From positions 39,161,366 to 39,225,365 of the forward strand of contig NC_088777.1 of the NCBI RefSeq assembly GCF_954871325.1: 64,000 nt of DNA, written 5' to 3'. Below the pieces are notes generated by a model that saw only the letters and a program-made list of their open reading frames with translations, was not told the origin of the DNA and made no database searches. This DNA comes from Gordionus sp. m RMFG-2023 (lineage: Eukaryota; Nematomorpha; Gordioida; Chordodea; Parachordodidae). This document shows positions 1 through 13,977 of this stretch, piece by piece. Position 1 is the first letter of the stretch; the number at the start of each line of letters is the position of its first letter. A program made the translations under genes and the position numbers.

Positions 1-734
1 ACTTAATTTTCTTTCTTTAAACTTTTATTAATTTGAAAATAAAGATATGTTTTCTTAAAGAACATTTTTTTCCAATTATGGAGAAATAATTATCGAAGAA
101 GATTTTTGTCCTATATGTCATTTGGACAAAATTAATTTAATAAATTTGTTATAAATTCGTGACATTAGTAGAATGATGACTATTAAATTTAATTACAATT
201 GAACTGTTTTTTTGACAATTATTTTAAATTAAGCACTTCTCACTATTAAAGAAAGTTGATGTTTTCTTCTCTCATCCCAAATTTGTTTTATTACCGTCAT
301 ACCTATTTTAATAATTTAATGAGGCAGATTTGTACCTTATTATAAATACAGGTTTAGCGCAGGATTAATTTTTTAGCAACAACTACTTTAAACACCCTAT
401 CCCGGTCCGCCAAAGAAATAAAATATAGTAGTAAGGGTTCTTTAAAAAAATGAAATTGGTGATATTAAAGTTATCACAGACGAAGGCCGTAAGATAAAAG
501 AAAATTATTCATTCTTTGTCTTGCCATAAATATGATTTATCACCTATGGAGGAGTTAAAACTTGCTTCGCATATTTTCACTAATATTATATAGATCGAAC
601 AGCGAGTTCGCATATTCTTTTTATTATAGGGAATCTCTGTGTGCTCATTTAGAAAAGGTGAGGATAAAGAACAGGTGTAGCTGTGTATTAAGTAATTAGT
701 CTCCTGATCTGAGTCAAGAAAAATGATTATGTAG
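1..734. other. AT-rich DNA, no gene seen
   Basis: Reading frames here are short and rich in Phe, Ile, Lys and Asn, as expected by chance at this base composition. I see no conserved motif, RNA gene or clear repeat end. Confidence 0.6.
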
Positions 735-736
735 TA

Positions 737-1083
737 TTGGGATATGGAATTCAATTGTACATCATTTACTGAAAATTCTAAAAAAAATGGTTTGACTGGA
801 AATGCATTCCAGCATATTTTAAAATACTTACCTTGTAAATTTCAGACAATTTTTTGACATAAACTTTGTGTGTTTTTTGTAAAATTATATGGAAAATCTA
901 TATAAAAATTGATATAAATTAAATTTAGTTCAAAAATTCGTGTCTAAATTGTTCGAAATTAAAAGTGTGGGTACTCTATTGCTGGAATATATTTTTGGTC
1001 AAATCAGATTATTAAAATATACAAATTGACTCTAGTAAATGAAAATAGAAAGATTTCGAATCCCCTTGAATTCCATATCCCAA
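737..1083. mobile_element. Foldback MITE, copy 1 (TA target)
   Basis: The ends are perfect inverted repeats: TTGGGATATGGAATTCAA at 737-754 and its complement at 1066-1083, each flanked by TA (735-736 and 1084-1085). TA flanks suggest a Tc1/mariner-type target, which is inference. The arms stay loosely complementary towards the middle, so the whole unit can fold back on itself. The centre (about 887-945) is shared with the element at 37,259-37,595. No coding potential; a non-autonomous element. Confidence 0.7.
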
Positions 1084-1085
1084 TA

Positions 1086-2885
1086 TGATATATATATGAT
1101 TAAATTTCATAAGCCAACTATTTCTCCCAAAATTAATATAAATTATTATATAGCGCTACCCACAATTTATTATTAGTATTATTTATTATACTATTTTTTG
1201 AGTATCTTATTAATATGCAAATTCGACAGAAAAATTCGGGTAAAATCGCCTGATAAATTTATTTTTTAAAATGCGTATCCCAAGTTTGGCTCGTCCATAA
1301 ATCAATCATGATATACATAAACAAAACTGTATAACTTCTAAGTTGCAACCATATGGACAAAATTTTTTTATTTTTTTTTCTTTCTTTAAAAATCAATACC
1401 ACTAGTTTATATATATTGATTTGGGTGACAAATTTTTTTTTAAATATCAAAAAATGACACATAGATATTAGAAAATTAATTAAATTTTTTTTGTTTCACT
1501 TTCATTTTCAATATATTATTTAAATTTATATAATAAATTATATAAATTTAGGAATTAGGATGGATGTTTATTATAAATATATGTAAAATATAAGCTTAAT
1601 TTACATTTTTTTAAAAAATATTCTTTATTGTTTTAATAATAAAGGAATAATTTAATATAATATTAAATATGATATGTGATTCACCATCACCAGATTCATG
1701 AATATATTAATAATATATATTTTTTTAAATAAAATTTCTGATTAAATATTATTACATATATAAATAATGTGAATTTGAAATGCAAAAAAAAAGAAGAAAA
1801 AAAGATTAAAGTGACAGCAATGTTTTTCATAAATTATTTATTATAACATGAATATAGTAATAGTTAAATATCTAATGGAAAAAAAATTTAATACAAAAAT
1901 ATTATTTTGAAAAGTTTTAAATATTTTTAAAAAATAAGTTTTTTAATAAAATTAAAATTTAATTAAAATCTTATTACATAAAATAAAAAATTGTTTTGAA
2001 AATATTTTAATTCTAAAATCAATAATAATAGCAAGATACACTTCATTATAATAACTTTAAAAAAAATGTATAATATCTACATAGTAAAACCTATAATCGA
2101 TTGACCATTCAAGACTCGAATGTGGTTACTCTTTGGTCGAAAATTGATAAGTTTTCGGTCAATTTGAACACTTTGTGTGGACGTAAATTTATAAAATGCA
2201 TTTGAATAAGGATATTAGGACAAAATGAAGATAAGAAATTAGTTATCATGAAGGCGTAGTTTACGGAAATTTCTTTGTATACAGTTTATAAATACTTTTA
2301 ATTGAAAATTATAATCCAAATTAAACTTTGGCACATTAAAATATAATTTATGGGTGGGGTGGGGGGGAGGGGTATATCTACTAAAAAAGCATTTTCATTA
2401 AAACTCATTTAAGTTAAATTATCCAGTTATAGGGTTCCCATCAGGCTAGTATGTAGCGGTGAGGACAAGAAGACAAATCCCCCCTTCCAAGCAAAAAAAA
2501 ATTCAGATGTCGGCTAAAATATTTTTCAAAAATATTAGTGATTCCTATCTCTTATCTCATATATATTCCAATTTACATTTATTTATCATCTACCATTTTA
2601 AAATTTCGCACCAAATCCTTTTTAACCTTTCAACCAAAAACCTAAAGTAAAATATTTTTAAAAAATGACATAAATGTATTATATTGGACCATAAAGAAAT
2701 TGGGACGACGATTTTCATAAATTATATGCCATTGTGAGTCAGCAGAGCTCTATGAATTTAATATTCGTCTACCTCGACTCGCAGTAAGGCAAACTCATCA
2801 TTCCAATATTAATAAAGGGATAGTTGAAGAATCCTATAAAATAAATCGAATACTTTTATAACTCAAATGAATGGAAGGCTCTTGA
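1086..2885. other. AT-rich DNA, no gene seen
   Basis: Low-complexity A/T DNA with a G-rich patch at 2350-2371. The 63-codon frame at 2459-2650 is compositionally random and I do not call it a gene. Confidence 0.55.
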
Positions 2886-2889
2886 TTAA

Positions 2890-3013
2890 TCAATTGTTAA
2901 TGGCTCAATTTACGGATTTTTAAAAACGGCGAAGTCAATATTTTATCAAGAAAAATATTACACAAGCCTAAAGATTTTGCATAGATGCCAAGACGAGACG
3001 TTTAACAACGCTA
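2890..3013. mobile_element. hAT-type MITE remnant, TAGNGTTGTTAAA family
   Basis: The 3' end reads TTTAACAACGCTA (3001-3013), the complement of TAGCGTTGTTAAA. The interior (TTTTTAAAAACGGCGAA and ACAAGCCTAAAGATTTTGC) recurs at 34.5 kb and 53.7 kb. The 5' end is degraded (CAATTGTTAATGGCTC). No transposase sequence; a short non-autonomous relic. Confidence 0.5.
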
Positions 3014-3651
3014 ATGAGAAATACTACCTCTGATACATAAAAAGTTGACACTAAGCACTGATGAAAGAAAAATTTGTTCAATCTGAATCCCAAAGGAAAT
3101 TAAATTTTTGCATTATAAATTAATAATTGCTCCTTAATTATATATTTTTCCCATTTTTTATTACACCATATTTTTCCATAAAACACTTTGTTCATATACA
3201 TGCAATGCACTAATTCTTAAAAATATTTTTGCGCTTTCATCTATATTTTCAATATTTATTTCTTATAAATATAATTTAAATTTATATATCAAATTTTAAA
3301 TGAGTAAAATATTTATATTTTATCATTTATTTGAATTTGTGTATTAGAAATTGTAAATATTTTATAGTCACTTATCCTAATAAATTTATGAGATTTAAGA
3401 TTCAATACTGTCTATTTTTCAAAGCAACTTGTATTATAATTAAAAGCATAATCATAACTAAAACAAATTTATAATTTATAATGTTTAAGAGATGGAAGAA
3501 TTTATAAAATATCTGGGTCGAACAAATCATAAAATTAACAATTTTTTAAATCGTAGATATGTTATACAAAATAGAAATACACAATCTGTAAATTATTTTT
3601 GAATACCAAATTCTCTTTATATCTGAAACTTCTATACCCCCCCCCCCCAAG

Positions 3652-3866
3652 GAGTGGTGTCACTAGTCTTTACAATTTTAAAACGCTCAACTTTAAAAAA
3701 AATTAATTTTTTTAGAAATTACCTTTTTTAGAAAGTAAGTTCAAAATTATCTTATTTTTTTTAAACGTATTTTCAAAAAGAAAATTAAAAATTTTTAGAG
3801 TGATCTTCAAATTAAATTTTTGAAAGGACCGAGCTCCTGGCCCATAGCTACTGCCTCTAGGCCACT
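3652..3866. mobile_element. Short hAT-like MITE, CAGTGGNGT family
   Basis: The left end AGTGGTGTCACTAG and the right end, whose complement is CAGTGGCCTAGAGGC, form degenerate terminal inverted repeats. The same end type occurs at 60,667-60,856, where an 8-bp duplication is perfect. A run of 12 C abuts the left end. No duplication could be matched here, so the borders are approximate. Confidence 0.4.
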
Positions 3867-3889
3867 GGCGATATAGTCCACCACCGCCT

Positions 3890-4120
3890 TCTCCTATTCA
3901 AGTAAAAATTAGCAAAAAAAAAGAAATCGCCTTTTACCTATCCCCCTCCCTCATGGGCAAGTTTTTACCACCTACCCCCATCCCCGCCCAAGCAACTTTT
4001 ATTCTCCGGGCGGGCGTGGGTAAAATATTTTAAATATTGAAAGGGGTGGCGGGCGAGTTAAAAAGTTTTAAAACAATGGGCGGGTAAATTTTAAATATTT
4101 TTAGAGCAAAATGGGCAGAA
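3890..4120. repeat. G/C-rich subterminal-type repeat cluster
   Basis: GGGCGGG and its complement recur (for example CGGGCGGGCGTGGGTAAA near 4008, and GGGCGGGTAAA near 4079) in otherwise A/T DNA. Such clusters of short repeated sites sit just inside the ends of the hAT elements elsewhere in this window. The ends themselves were not found, so this is probably a worn hAT terminus. Confidence 0.35.
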
Positions 4121-7100
4121 GAGCCTATTTATTAAAAATCATTTTTTTTATTTCTATTTGAGTTTAATTAAAAATAAGTTATGAAACTTATTTCTATTTT
4201 GCTCAGGCTAAACAGATTTTGGATTTGGTCCAATTTTGGTTTGTTTTAAAGTGTGTACCATAATTAATATTATTTGCTATTTATATTTATGGTACAAATA
4301 AAACAAAGACACCTAACGATATTTACATAAATCAATAGGCCTTTTCTTTTTATCTGTTTAGAGGAAGTTATATAGGCGGTTAAACAGACTATTGTTTGAA
4401 CACTACGCCTTAATATTTGGAATACAGGGTTAATAAGAGAGAAAAATTTGAACTTTTTCATTTTTAATATAGGCAAATATTAAAGTGGTTTATTATGCTT
4501 TTTATATGTGAATTAAGGAATATTTAGCACATTACAAACATCATGTAAATTTAGAATGATTATTATTCAATCATATTTAAATTTTCAAAAATTTTGTGGG
4601 AAAGGGGGAGATAAATTTACCAGGGTTAAAAATTGGATTCAAAATGTCCCCCTCCCCTTAATCATAGAAAAAGACAGGAAAGAAATTGCTAAGTTCATTT
4701 TACATCGCTTATTTAATACCAATATGTAATGTTCTTTTTTATTTACGATTGAGGTTACGCTATATTAAATTCATATTAACGTTAAAAGTTTTGCTATAAT
4801 GTATTGGCTATAAAGTGTTCAGGGTTTAAGTTTCGGGGAAATAAATTTGCAATGTTTTGGAAATTGTCCTTGCGGTAAAAGTTTGGTTGGTAAAAATAGC
4901 GGAATAGGTTTAAAAATTTCTGACAATTGGTATTTTAAAAAATTGAAAAGAAATAAAATTTATTAGATATTTTAGAGTGTGAGTCTAAAATATTTACTTC
5001 TGTTTTAATTATTTCATCATCTTAACAGCTGAGGGATAGATAAATGGAGTGGCATGGCACGTCTAAATTAATTTAGACTCTAAATGTGAATATATATACT
5101 GCTCAAGAAGTACATAATAGAGATTTTGTTTATTCGCCTCAATAACAGATATAAATTGTGAAATAGACACCTTTATATTAACCAGATTAAAGAGATTATA
5201 TATCATTCGAAACTCTTCTTCCTTTTTAGTGAATAAAATAAAACAAATTGGTCATCTAAATGTGATATCTAGCGTAAGAGTGTAAAAAAAGCAAAAACAA
5301 ATAATTTTCAAAAAAGGCCGAATTAAATTACGAATTTACAATATATAGCAGTAAAATATTTTAGAAAAAAATTATATAATCTTTTTTTATATAAATCAAT
5401 ATACATAATAGAATATTTTACTATGGAAATTTAAACTTCCGTTTCAAGAATCAAGCCACTTTTAAAACTAACATATTTTTATAATATAAAAAGTCTTTTA
5501 TACTATGTACGATAAAGTTAAGTTAACATTTATATGTCATATTAGTTCTAATTCTGAATAAGAAAAAAATGGTTATGTAAAATAAAAGCCTTGGAAACAA
5601 GAGAAATTATTTTAAAAAGTTGAATCTATTATATTTTATATGTATACTATATATATATAGTTTAATATAATGTAATAATATTAGTATATTTATATATATA
5701 AATATATAATATTTATTAATATAATATAAATAATATTATTAATAAATATACAGACAGGTAAGGTCTAAGGTGAGAATATTTTTTAACTCTAAAATATAAA
5801 TGTAAAAGTATTAAACAAAAATAAATTATTTAAAGTTACCGGTAAGCGGTATTTAATATAATACTTTTGTTTTAAAAAAAATTAATTTTTTCGTTTATAC
5901 ATTATATTATATTCATTCTATATCCTTTGAACCTTTGCTTGTTTTAGAATTGTATAATAGGTTTATTTTATTTTGAAAAAAAATCCTTTGATCTAAATAT
6001 TGAATTTATTGCACACTTTTTTAAAAAAATGTGTAAAAAAAACGACCCACAACATATTTTAATGTTAAAAATAATCATCTTGTGGAATGAGGCTACCCAT
6101 GAAGCTGTAATTAGCCTTGCGAATAGTTATGGCGAGTCTTTGTCTCAAGAAAAAGTTTTCGCGAGGTTTATCCGTAAGTACGAATATGAGCCTTAAAAAA
6201 GGATAAAACTTGATTCCAAAAGGTTATTAAGCTAGTAGAAATTATGGGAATGAATATGTATTCTAGTAAAATTTCATGATATTTTGCTATTTTTAATTGC
6301 TTTATTTTCTCAAGAATGTTAAGTGTTTGATTGGAAGCAGAAAGGATCAATGCACTAGTAATCCTACCTGAAAAAAATATATTAAACTTCCTGAATATAT
6401 TTTGTACTATATTTTTCAAACTTTTGAATTAATCTTTCCACCATGGATAGTAGGCAATTTAATGATGTATTGTATCATTTGTATCAATTTAAGAATTTAA
6501 GTCCTTAAAAGGGTGGACTATTATTCGTCATCATACAGCAAGGATACAAAGATATAGAACTCTTCAACAATTATCAGAATACACAATAACATAAAGACAT
6601 TTATGCTAACTTTACGTGTGTTCATTCAAAATGGGTTTATGATTTCCTATTTCATTAATATTAATAAAAAACTTATAACTCAAGGAATTAGACATATAAA
6701 AAATAAAACGAAACAGATTATTTATTGTGGATTATAAGATCTTTCATTATGTGGCTATTTGGATACTGAACAATTCGATTTTGCTTATAATAATAACTAA
6801 GATGCTATCTTTAGGGTGCCATGAAGGTTAGAGCATCATAGGGATCAGCGAGGTTCTTAAATAAAAGCTAAAATAAAAGGCTAAATAATGATTGAAATTT
6901 TCCAATTATGGAAGAAAATATTTTATAAATATTTCAGATTATTCTCCTTGATATTTTAAAATTATTATATATTTTGTAATACCCATAAGCATTTGCACAA
7001 GTGAAAGAAGATTTTTCTATTTATGTAGAATAAAAATATATAAAAATTAATCTCTCAGAAAAAAAATCAAATGGGCAAGCCTGTTTTAATTTAAATAGTG

Positions 7101-8800
7101 ATTTGACCCTCAATACTGATTAAATTATTTAAAAATTAGTTCAATCATAAAGGAGATTGTAGTTTACTTATGTTACATCATTTTATAAATGTTCTTACTT
7201 ATTTTTTCTATGTCAGATCTGAAACTCGAAATCTAATTTCACAAGTCGGTCCGAACTAAAAGAGGGGCCAGGCAAAATAATACGGCACAGCCAAAAGATC
7301 TTTTTAAAAAATCTTCACAGGCTTGTCTGGGACAGTTCAGGCCCTTATAGTTTAAATACTGGGAAATGTTATGTGGCATTTCATATACGATGTGAAGAAT
7401 ATTTTGCCTTCTCGAATCCAATTAAAAATAATTTTGTAACGATCATAAAATATTCATTGATAATCGAAATCCCAACAGATCCTGGCAGTATTTTATCTTT
7501 CTTCTTTATCGGGGCAGGTTATGAGATAATGTCCGAAAAGTTGGCTTTTCCGATAATTCATCGTTGTATAAAACTTTTTTATATTTCTTTAAATGCATAT
7601 GAAATTGGTCACTGCTTAAATTTTTTTTAGTGTGTTTTCATTCTTTTGTAGTGAGCTTTATATATGTGCTTAGTTCATTATTATCAAATTACTTTGGAAA
7701 CGTCTTTTAATTTTTTTCACTAGTGTGTTTTACTAATTTCAGTTTAACAATATTTGAATAATTCAGAATTTTGTGATCTAGCAATTTGATCTAGGAATAT
7801 TACTAGATCTTGATATAAAACCTGGAGATGATATTAACTCATAAATCAATCGATAATTTAGTCTTTCCTAAAAATCAATCGATAATTTAGTCTTTCCTAA
7901 AATATTAGAGCACTATTTAAGTTGGATAAGATGATGGTGATATGATTGAACTCCATTTTTTCTAGATATCCAATATAAACTGCGTTGTCGGTATCAATAA
8001 TAAGTCTTTATTTGCACTATACATTATTCTTTTAGCTTAAATTTATTGTTATAATTTAGAAATCTTATTGTTGGTTATAAGTAATAATTATGCTAACTTC
8101 TAAATTAAATATAAGCATGACTAAAATATTTTATATTTGAAAAAAAGCTTATTTTTACCGACCTAAATTTTAAAAGTAGATTTATACTTAATAATACGCC
8201 GTTATAATTAGAGCTATATAATACATGTCTATATTATTTAAACTTTCACTGTATTCAATTTTCTAATTTTAAATTCTTATGGAAGGTAATTAAACCAACA
8301 CTTAGATTTTAAAACTATTTTTAGAAAATTTAATTTTATTATTTAATTGCTTGTGCTTTTTAAATAATTATTGATCCGACTAAACTAAATTCGTGATAAA
8401 ACAACTATTCCCTTCACCCATAACTTATCCTACACCATATTTTTCTAAAATGCTATAACTTATATAACTATACCATAATATAAAAATTAAAGTTACTTTC
8501 GCGAATTGCGTAGTCTGAATTGTTTTATCAATTCTAACTCTTTTTATATAAAAATTAATTAATATAAAATATCTTAAACTAGAGAGATTTATAAAGAATT
8601 TAAAAAAAATTATATTGACAATCTGATAATATGATATTTATATTATAGACCTACAAAATGGTTGTGTGTTCTAGTGAGTCAATATATTTAATTTGATTTA
8701 CATACATGCTAGCGTCAGTGTGTTTCAGGTGTTATTTCTTCGACTTAAAAAATTTTTTTAAGAATCTTTTTTCGACTTAAATTTTTTTTTTAAGATTCTA
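4121..8800. other. AT-rich DNA, no gene seen
   Basis: No supported gene. There is a somewhat less A/T-rich patch at about 7225-7500 that resembles worn repeat DNA, and simple TA-rich sequence at about 5640-5750. The frames at 6168-6419 and 7239-7630 lack recognisable motifs. Confidence 0.5.
7843..7899. repeat. 29-bp tandem duplication
   Basis: AAATCAATCGATAATTTAGT plus eight further bases occurs twice in direct succession (7843-7870 and 7872-7899) with no mismatch, so the duplication is recent. Confidence 0.85.
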
Positions 8801-8804
8801 AAAC

Positions 8805-9060
8805 TTAAAAATCTTGATTTTACCCGGAAAAAAATATCCAGCATGTTTAGAATACCTATTCTATGAATTTTAAGACAATTTTGTCGTTAACATCAGTTAT
8901 AATTTATATTTAAAAAAGCTATGGAGAAACTAATAAAAAATATATTAAGTTTAAAAGTTTCTTTAAATAAATTTCTAAAAATCACAGAATAATAGATTTT
9001 CTAAACATGTTGAAATACATTTCTGATAAAATAAAAATTTTATTTTGTAAAAAAACATAT
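8805..9060. mobile_element. Foldback MITE remnant, copy 3
   Basis: The left arm contains CAGCATGTTTAGAATACC (about 8840) and the right arm a complementary block around CTAAACATGTTGAAAT (about 9000). The left arm also aligns with the arm of the 37,259-37,595 element (TAGCATGTGTAGAGTATT). Terminal sequence is lost, so the borders are approximate. Confidence 0.4.
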
Positions 9061-9069
9061 ATAATGATT

Positions 9070-10280
9070 CAAAGTTGAAGAAAATAACCCAAATTTTAAG
9101 ACCGATATTGTATAATTAATATCTGATCGGGACTAGGAAGAATGCCATTTTTTTATTCTGCTCCTTCCATTTCTTTTAAAATAAAAAAAAAATATTTCAT
9201 TAATACCCGTTTCGATCTTTTAAAATTAAAAATGTTTAATCTTCCGTTAATTTCAGATTTTCATATTCAAAACTTTCTGGAACTCAGAATGTTTTATGAA
9301 AACCAGAAATTCAGTAGTATTTCAATTAGTGTTTTCACTTTATTCTCCCGTTTCTCTAAAATATGAGCTGGAACGTTACAATTCACTAGCTTGTAGGATA
9401 AGTGATATTTAAATATATCACTTACCTTTTTAATTTATAGACTGAAATGTAATTACGAAAACTTTGATACATTAAATTTAGAATTAAACCAAAAATTATA
9501 TAAATTTGCTTTATTTTGGGAATGAACTCTTAAAAAAAATATATCTAATATTTTTTAACGAATTTCAAATTACAAAATTACTATTATAAAATATGAAATT
9601 TTTTTTTAAATCTGAAAAAATTATGAAGCGGTATTATGTTTTAATAAAAAGAAAGAAAAATATTGAAATAATTCCCTGAAGATCAAATCAAATATAATTT
9701 TTAATATTAAAAAGGAGAATTATTATATTGCCTCATTACGTTAGAACTTAGAACATTTCAAACAATAATTTCTTAATTTTACAAAAGTAACTTATGATGA
9801 TAATGAACTCCTTTAACAAAAAATCTATTAAAATTATTTATAAATATTTAATTTTGTTTGGTTCCTTTCTGACTATCAAGGGAATGCAAGCCATTGGATA
9901 GTTGAAAAAATCATTAATATTTAGGAAACGTTATTATAATTTTTTTTGTTTGCTCCATAAGGATTTCTGATTTAGCCCTGCCTTTTTTTAATCTCGCTTA
10001 AATTTACTATTGTTGATAAGGACGTTTATTTAAGTATGAGCCTTAATTCTGTGTTCAGAGTAGACGCGATTTAACAGCTGATCGGGTTTATTGAATTCTG
10101 TTAATGAAATCATTTTTATAAATTAGATATTTACTACTTTATAATAAGGAATTATTGATATAGGCGGAAAAAATAGCCTAGTTTTAGAAGTATTGGGACC
10201 TTCAGCATTACTTTTTGGCATAAATTCTTTGTTTAAAAAGTGTTAGTATGAATGCTAAATTTTGACCCGTTTAAAAATGC
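9070..10280. other. AT-rich DNA, no gene seen
   Basis: Only short, compositionally random frames, including 9142-9366. No motif or repeat border recognised. Confidence 0.5.
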
Positions 10281-10289
10281 CTTATCTTA

Positions 10290-10645
10290 AATAATAGGCT
10301 AGTAATAATGATAATGCACGTCAACCATTTTCTAAACAACGACCAAATATTGTCAAAATATAATAGGACTCATTTATTTTCTAATATATATTAACGGAAT
10401 CACGTGCTCGAGTCCGATCTACTATATATTATCCCCTCAAGTATGGTTTAACTTCAGAAAAAATTTTGGCCCCTACTGGATTAGAATTCACATCTATATG
10501 ATTTGTGATCAACGCGCTTTATGAAAACATCAAATCTTTTCGTTATTTATATAAAAATAAACATATGATATTCCTGACGTGCTTGATAATTTATAAAAAT
10601 CACGAAAAACAGTGCATGCTTGACGTGCATCATTAGCCTATAAGA
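10290..10645. mobile_element. Putative MITE with TIRs of about 25 bp
   Basis: AATAGGCTAGTAATAATGAT then AATGCACGTCAA (10,290-10,323) is mirrored by TTGACGTGCATCATTAGCCT at 10,619-10,640, with one roughly 9-base length difference. About 300 bp of non-coding DNA lies between. No clear target duplication. Confidence 0.4.
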
Positions 10646-13600
10646 TACACATTGATAAACAAATCACAATTTGATAAATCGAAATAATCATAATCTTAAT
10701 TTCGAAACCTTAAGTTATTATTTAGATTTCATAAAAAAAATTCCGCATCAAATAATATATTCTTTCAGTAAAATAAAATGACCGGGACTCTAATCTATGG
10801 ATGCTGATTGCATTATAATATTTCCGAATTTTTTCATACCGGTTAGTGCTTAGCAACTAAATAATTATAAGATTATGTCATTCAAATCGTTATTTAGTTA
10901 TTTCAGATACTTTTACAGAGAAAAAGAAAATAATTATATCGCCAATGAACTAAATCACAGAGCTAGTTTTGTAAACTAAAAAATTATAATTTCAAGATTT
11001 GACATCGTTAATGGAAATTTAAAGAGACGACTGAATTACGAATTTTAATTCTCTAGTATTCAAATTAAAGGATACTTTTGATACAAGTAACTTTGCTCAA
11101 ATAAGCAAGTTTAATTATCTCAAATGATTTACAAGTCAAAATTAAAACAAATTATTTGTTTAATTATTTAAAAAATAATTAAATATAACAAAACAAAATA
11201 TTTTTGAACATGATCGGCGAAATAGAGGTCATAATGATGTTTGTTGTAATTTTATATATATTCTTTTTTCGTAAATCGGATGACACATTTTTGTATCAAA
11301 TAATATAAATATTAAAAAAACATTTTTTTGACATCCTATTTTATTTATCAATAATGTGTATATATTGGGTTATAAATATTCAAAATATAATTCTTCAATA
11401 TCAAATTAACATGATCTTTTTAAAGTGATCATATTTATAATAAGATTACGTGATAATTTGTATGTTTTTTTCAGTTTCTAAGTTATTCAAAAATAATTAA
11501 ATAAAATAAAACTGGACACATATTATTAAAATTAAATAAAACATTTTTGTCAATTTTAGATGATGTACTTGTAATATTAACACTCCCCCCCCCCTTTAAA
11601 AGTTTTATAACTTTAAGTATCACCTTATTAATACTCCATACTTCACTTCCATTTGTTGTACACATTTTAATTTTGCCGAATAGGTCATCTCCTCTATTAT
11701 TTCCTTTCAAACATTGTTTAACAAGAAGCTTTCAAAATGTAAGATGTAAATCGATACAAATATTATTATGTAAAAAAAAATAATTGCAAAAGTATCAGTT
11801 CTAAGTCGTTCTGAGACGATAGAAATTACCAAAATTAATATAAGTAAGAATGATTTAAAAGATAAGTAGTTCTCTTTTAATTGAATTATTTAATAGTTTG
11901 AAATATGAATAAACATTGAACTTCGAAACCACTGTCATTAATCTTCGTAGCTTTTAAACTATTTAACCGAGACACCTTAAAAAAACATATCTAATCATGA
12001 TACTTTAAATAATTCAGTTATTATATTTTTAATAAATAGAAGTTTAGTATGACACGATAGATCCCATATTTTACACTATAAAATCATACTTTATTGCACT
12101 TACAATATACTTATCAAACATAAAATAGTAATATTTCACATAGAGGTCCATGTAAATGGTAAAGAAGTTGGATTGACTTTTGCTAATTTGAATTTCTTTT
12201 TCTATTGAATTTTGAGGATTTCCTTCGCATATGACTAAGGCAAATTGGGGTTTTTAAAGAACCGCCAAATTACTTCTCGCCCCTGGGATACCAAAAGTCT
12301 TAACATGTTTCTTTGCACATATAAAATCGTACATCACATATTATTCATATAAAATCATACATTTACAAAGAGAATTAGACCTATTATATATAAGAAATCA
12401 GGCATATTGGAAATAGTTCCACATATAGAATTTAAACGGAAAACGATATCATATATTATATTTTTTTTAATCAATAAATCTGGTATTAATAATTTCTTCC
12501 AGTTCAATTATCACCAACAATTCTCTTTACAAATAAAAATATCTCCAATGAATCTTGTTCAATATTTTCCCAGCCTATTTTGCATAAATAATAATGTTAA
12601 AATATATTCATGGGCACAAAAGATTTGTATGTATTTGCATGCATATTTTAACGCAGAAAAATCTCTTAGAACATATTAAACATTGATTACATTTTTTATT
12701 GCACTCAAGTTATTGTTATTATTTTGTGTTTCATTTTTATTATTATGCTCCTCCGTCTTATACAAATAATATGGTCAATATCTACATTTAACCTGATTGT
12801 TAAATATTTGCAAATACGGGCAAATGAATTCAATTCATGTCGTATTCGCCAGTTGGAAAACTTTCTAAACTTTTTACTAATAACTTTAATATTTATTTGA
12901 TCAAAATACCACGGATGCATGCATATTAGTTATAAGATCTTTACCAAAAAACAAGTCGATCAAATTATTAAAATTTTATCAAATAGTGGGAAATACTTCA
13001 ACACCTTATTGGTCAATCAGATATTCTGACATTAATATTATTGATATTTTTATCCTATACATCTAATCGAATAATTCTTGATACTACGTAGATTAGGCAT
13101 TTATTTGCTGGAAATTGGGAGGTGTTTGATTTATGAATGGTATATATCACTGCAAAGATAAGGATAATGTTGTTTGATGTAGATCATTCTTTCTATCTTA
13201 TGATTTCTTCGAATAATTTCTTTTAGAATTTTTTTCATTTTACAGGCAATAGAAGTAATTGAAAGTTTTTTTTTCGAAGAATTATTAATATTTGCTGAAG
13301 TATATTTAAATTTGGTAGAAAAATTTATTTATATACTTGTAATTTTACTTCTTTCTAGTTAAAACGCTAACAGTAACTAAATTTTAGCATGAAATATAAC
13401 ATTTGACCCTAATTCTCTGTTTTTAATGAATCAAAAACCTTAACCAATTTTTTTTTTTAAATTTGATGATAGTATAATATAAAATTATATATTTAGAAGA
13501 ATATTTAAATGATCTTGATGATTGATAACCTAATAGATAAAAAAAAATATTTTTTTAAATTTCCAAATAATTAATTTTGCAAAGGTAGTTTGGAGATCAA

Positions 13601-13745
13601 GCCTTATAAAAAAATTTATAATAATTTACAATTGTTTTATTTTTACCTGCTAACTCTATTAATCACTTGAGTTAATATTAGGTTTAGCACTATAAATCAG
13701 TAATATTATCTTGATATATACTTTAAAAATGAATATAATTAGGTT
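10646..13745. other. AT-rich DNA, no gene seen
   Basis: No supported gene. Contains a run of ten C at 11,585-11,594. The frames at 11,483-11,783, 12,407-12,679 and 12,705-12,920 lack conserved motifs and look like chance. Confidence 0.5.
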
Positions 13746-13750
13746 GGAAA

Positions 13751-13969
13751 TAGTGTTGTTAAAAAGCCCGATTTGGGTTGATTTTTCAAAACGGCTCGAT
13801 TAAGATTTTAGCTAAACTAATATTATGTAAGCATCAAGATTGACAAATAGATGTCCAAGCACTTCTGCCAGCAATGAGCAAAATCTTTAGACTAATATGT
13901 TATTTTGGTTATAATCTTACTCGGGCTGTTTTAGAAAATCGACCCGAATCGGGATTTTTAACAACACTA
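13751..13969. mobile_element. hAT-type MITE, 219 bp
   Basis: The ends are TAGTGTTGTTAAAAAGCCCG and, in complement, TAGTGTTGTTAAAAATCCCG, with similarity continuing inward (GGGTTGATTTT against GGGTCGATTTT). The flanks GTTGGAAA (13,743-13,750) and GGTGGGAA (13,970-13,977) agree at 6 of 8 positions, as expected for an old 8-bp hAT target duplication. Non-coding. Confidence 0.7.
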
Positions 13970-13977
13970 GGTGGGAA

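Noticed and set aside
10480-10545. tRNA-like 3' half on the minus strand (GTGAATTCTAATCC near AGTAGGGGCC)
   Set aside because: The B box is imperfect and the D arm cannot be recognised; at most a worn SINE fragment.
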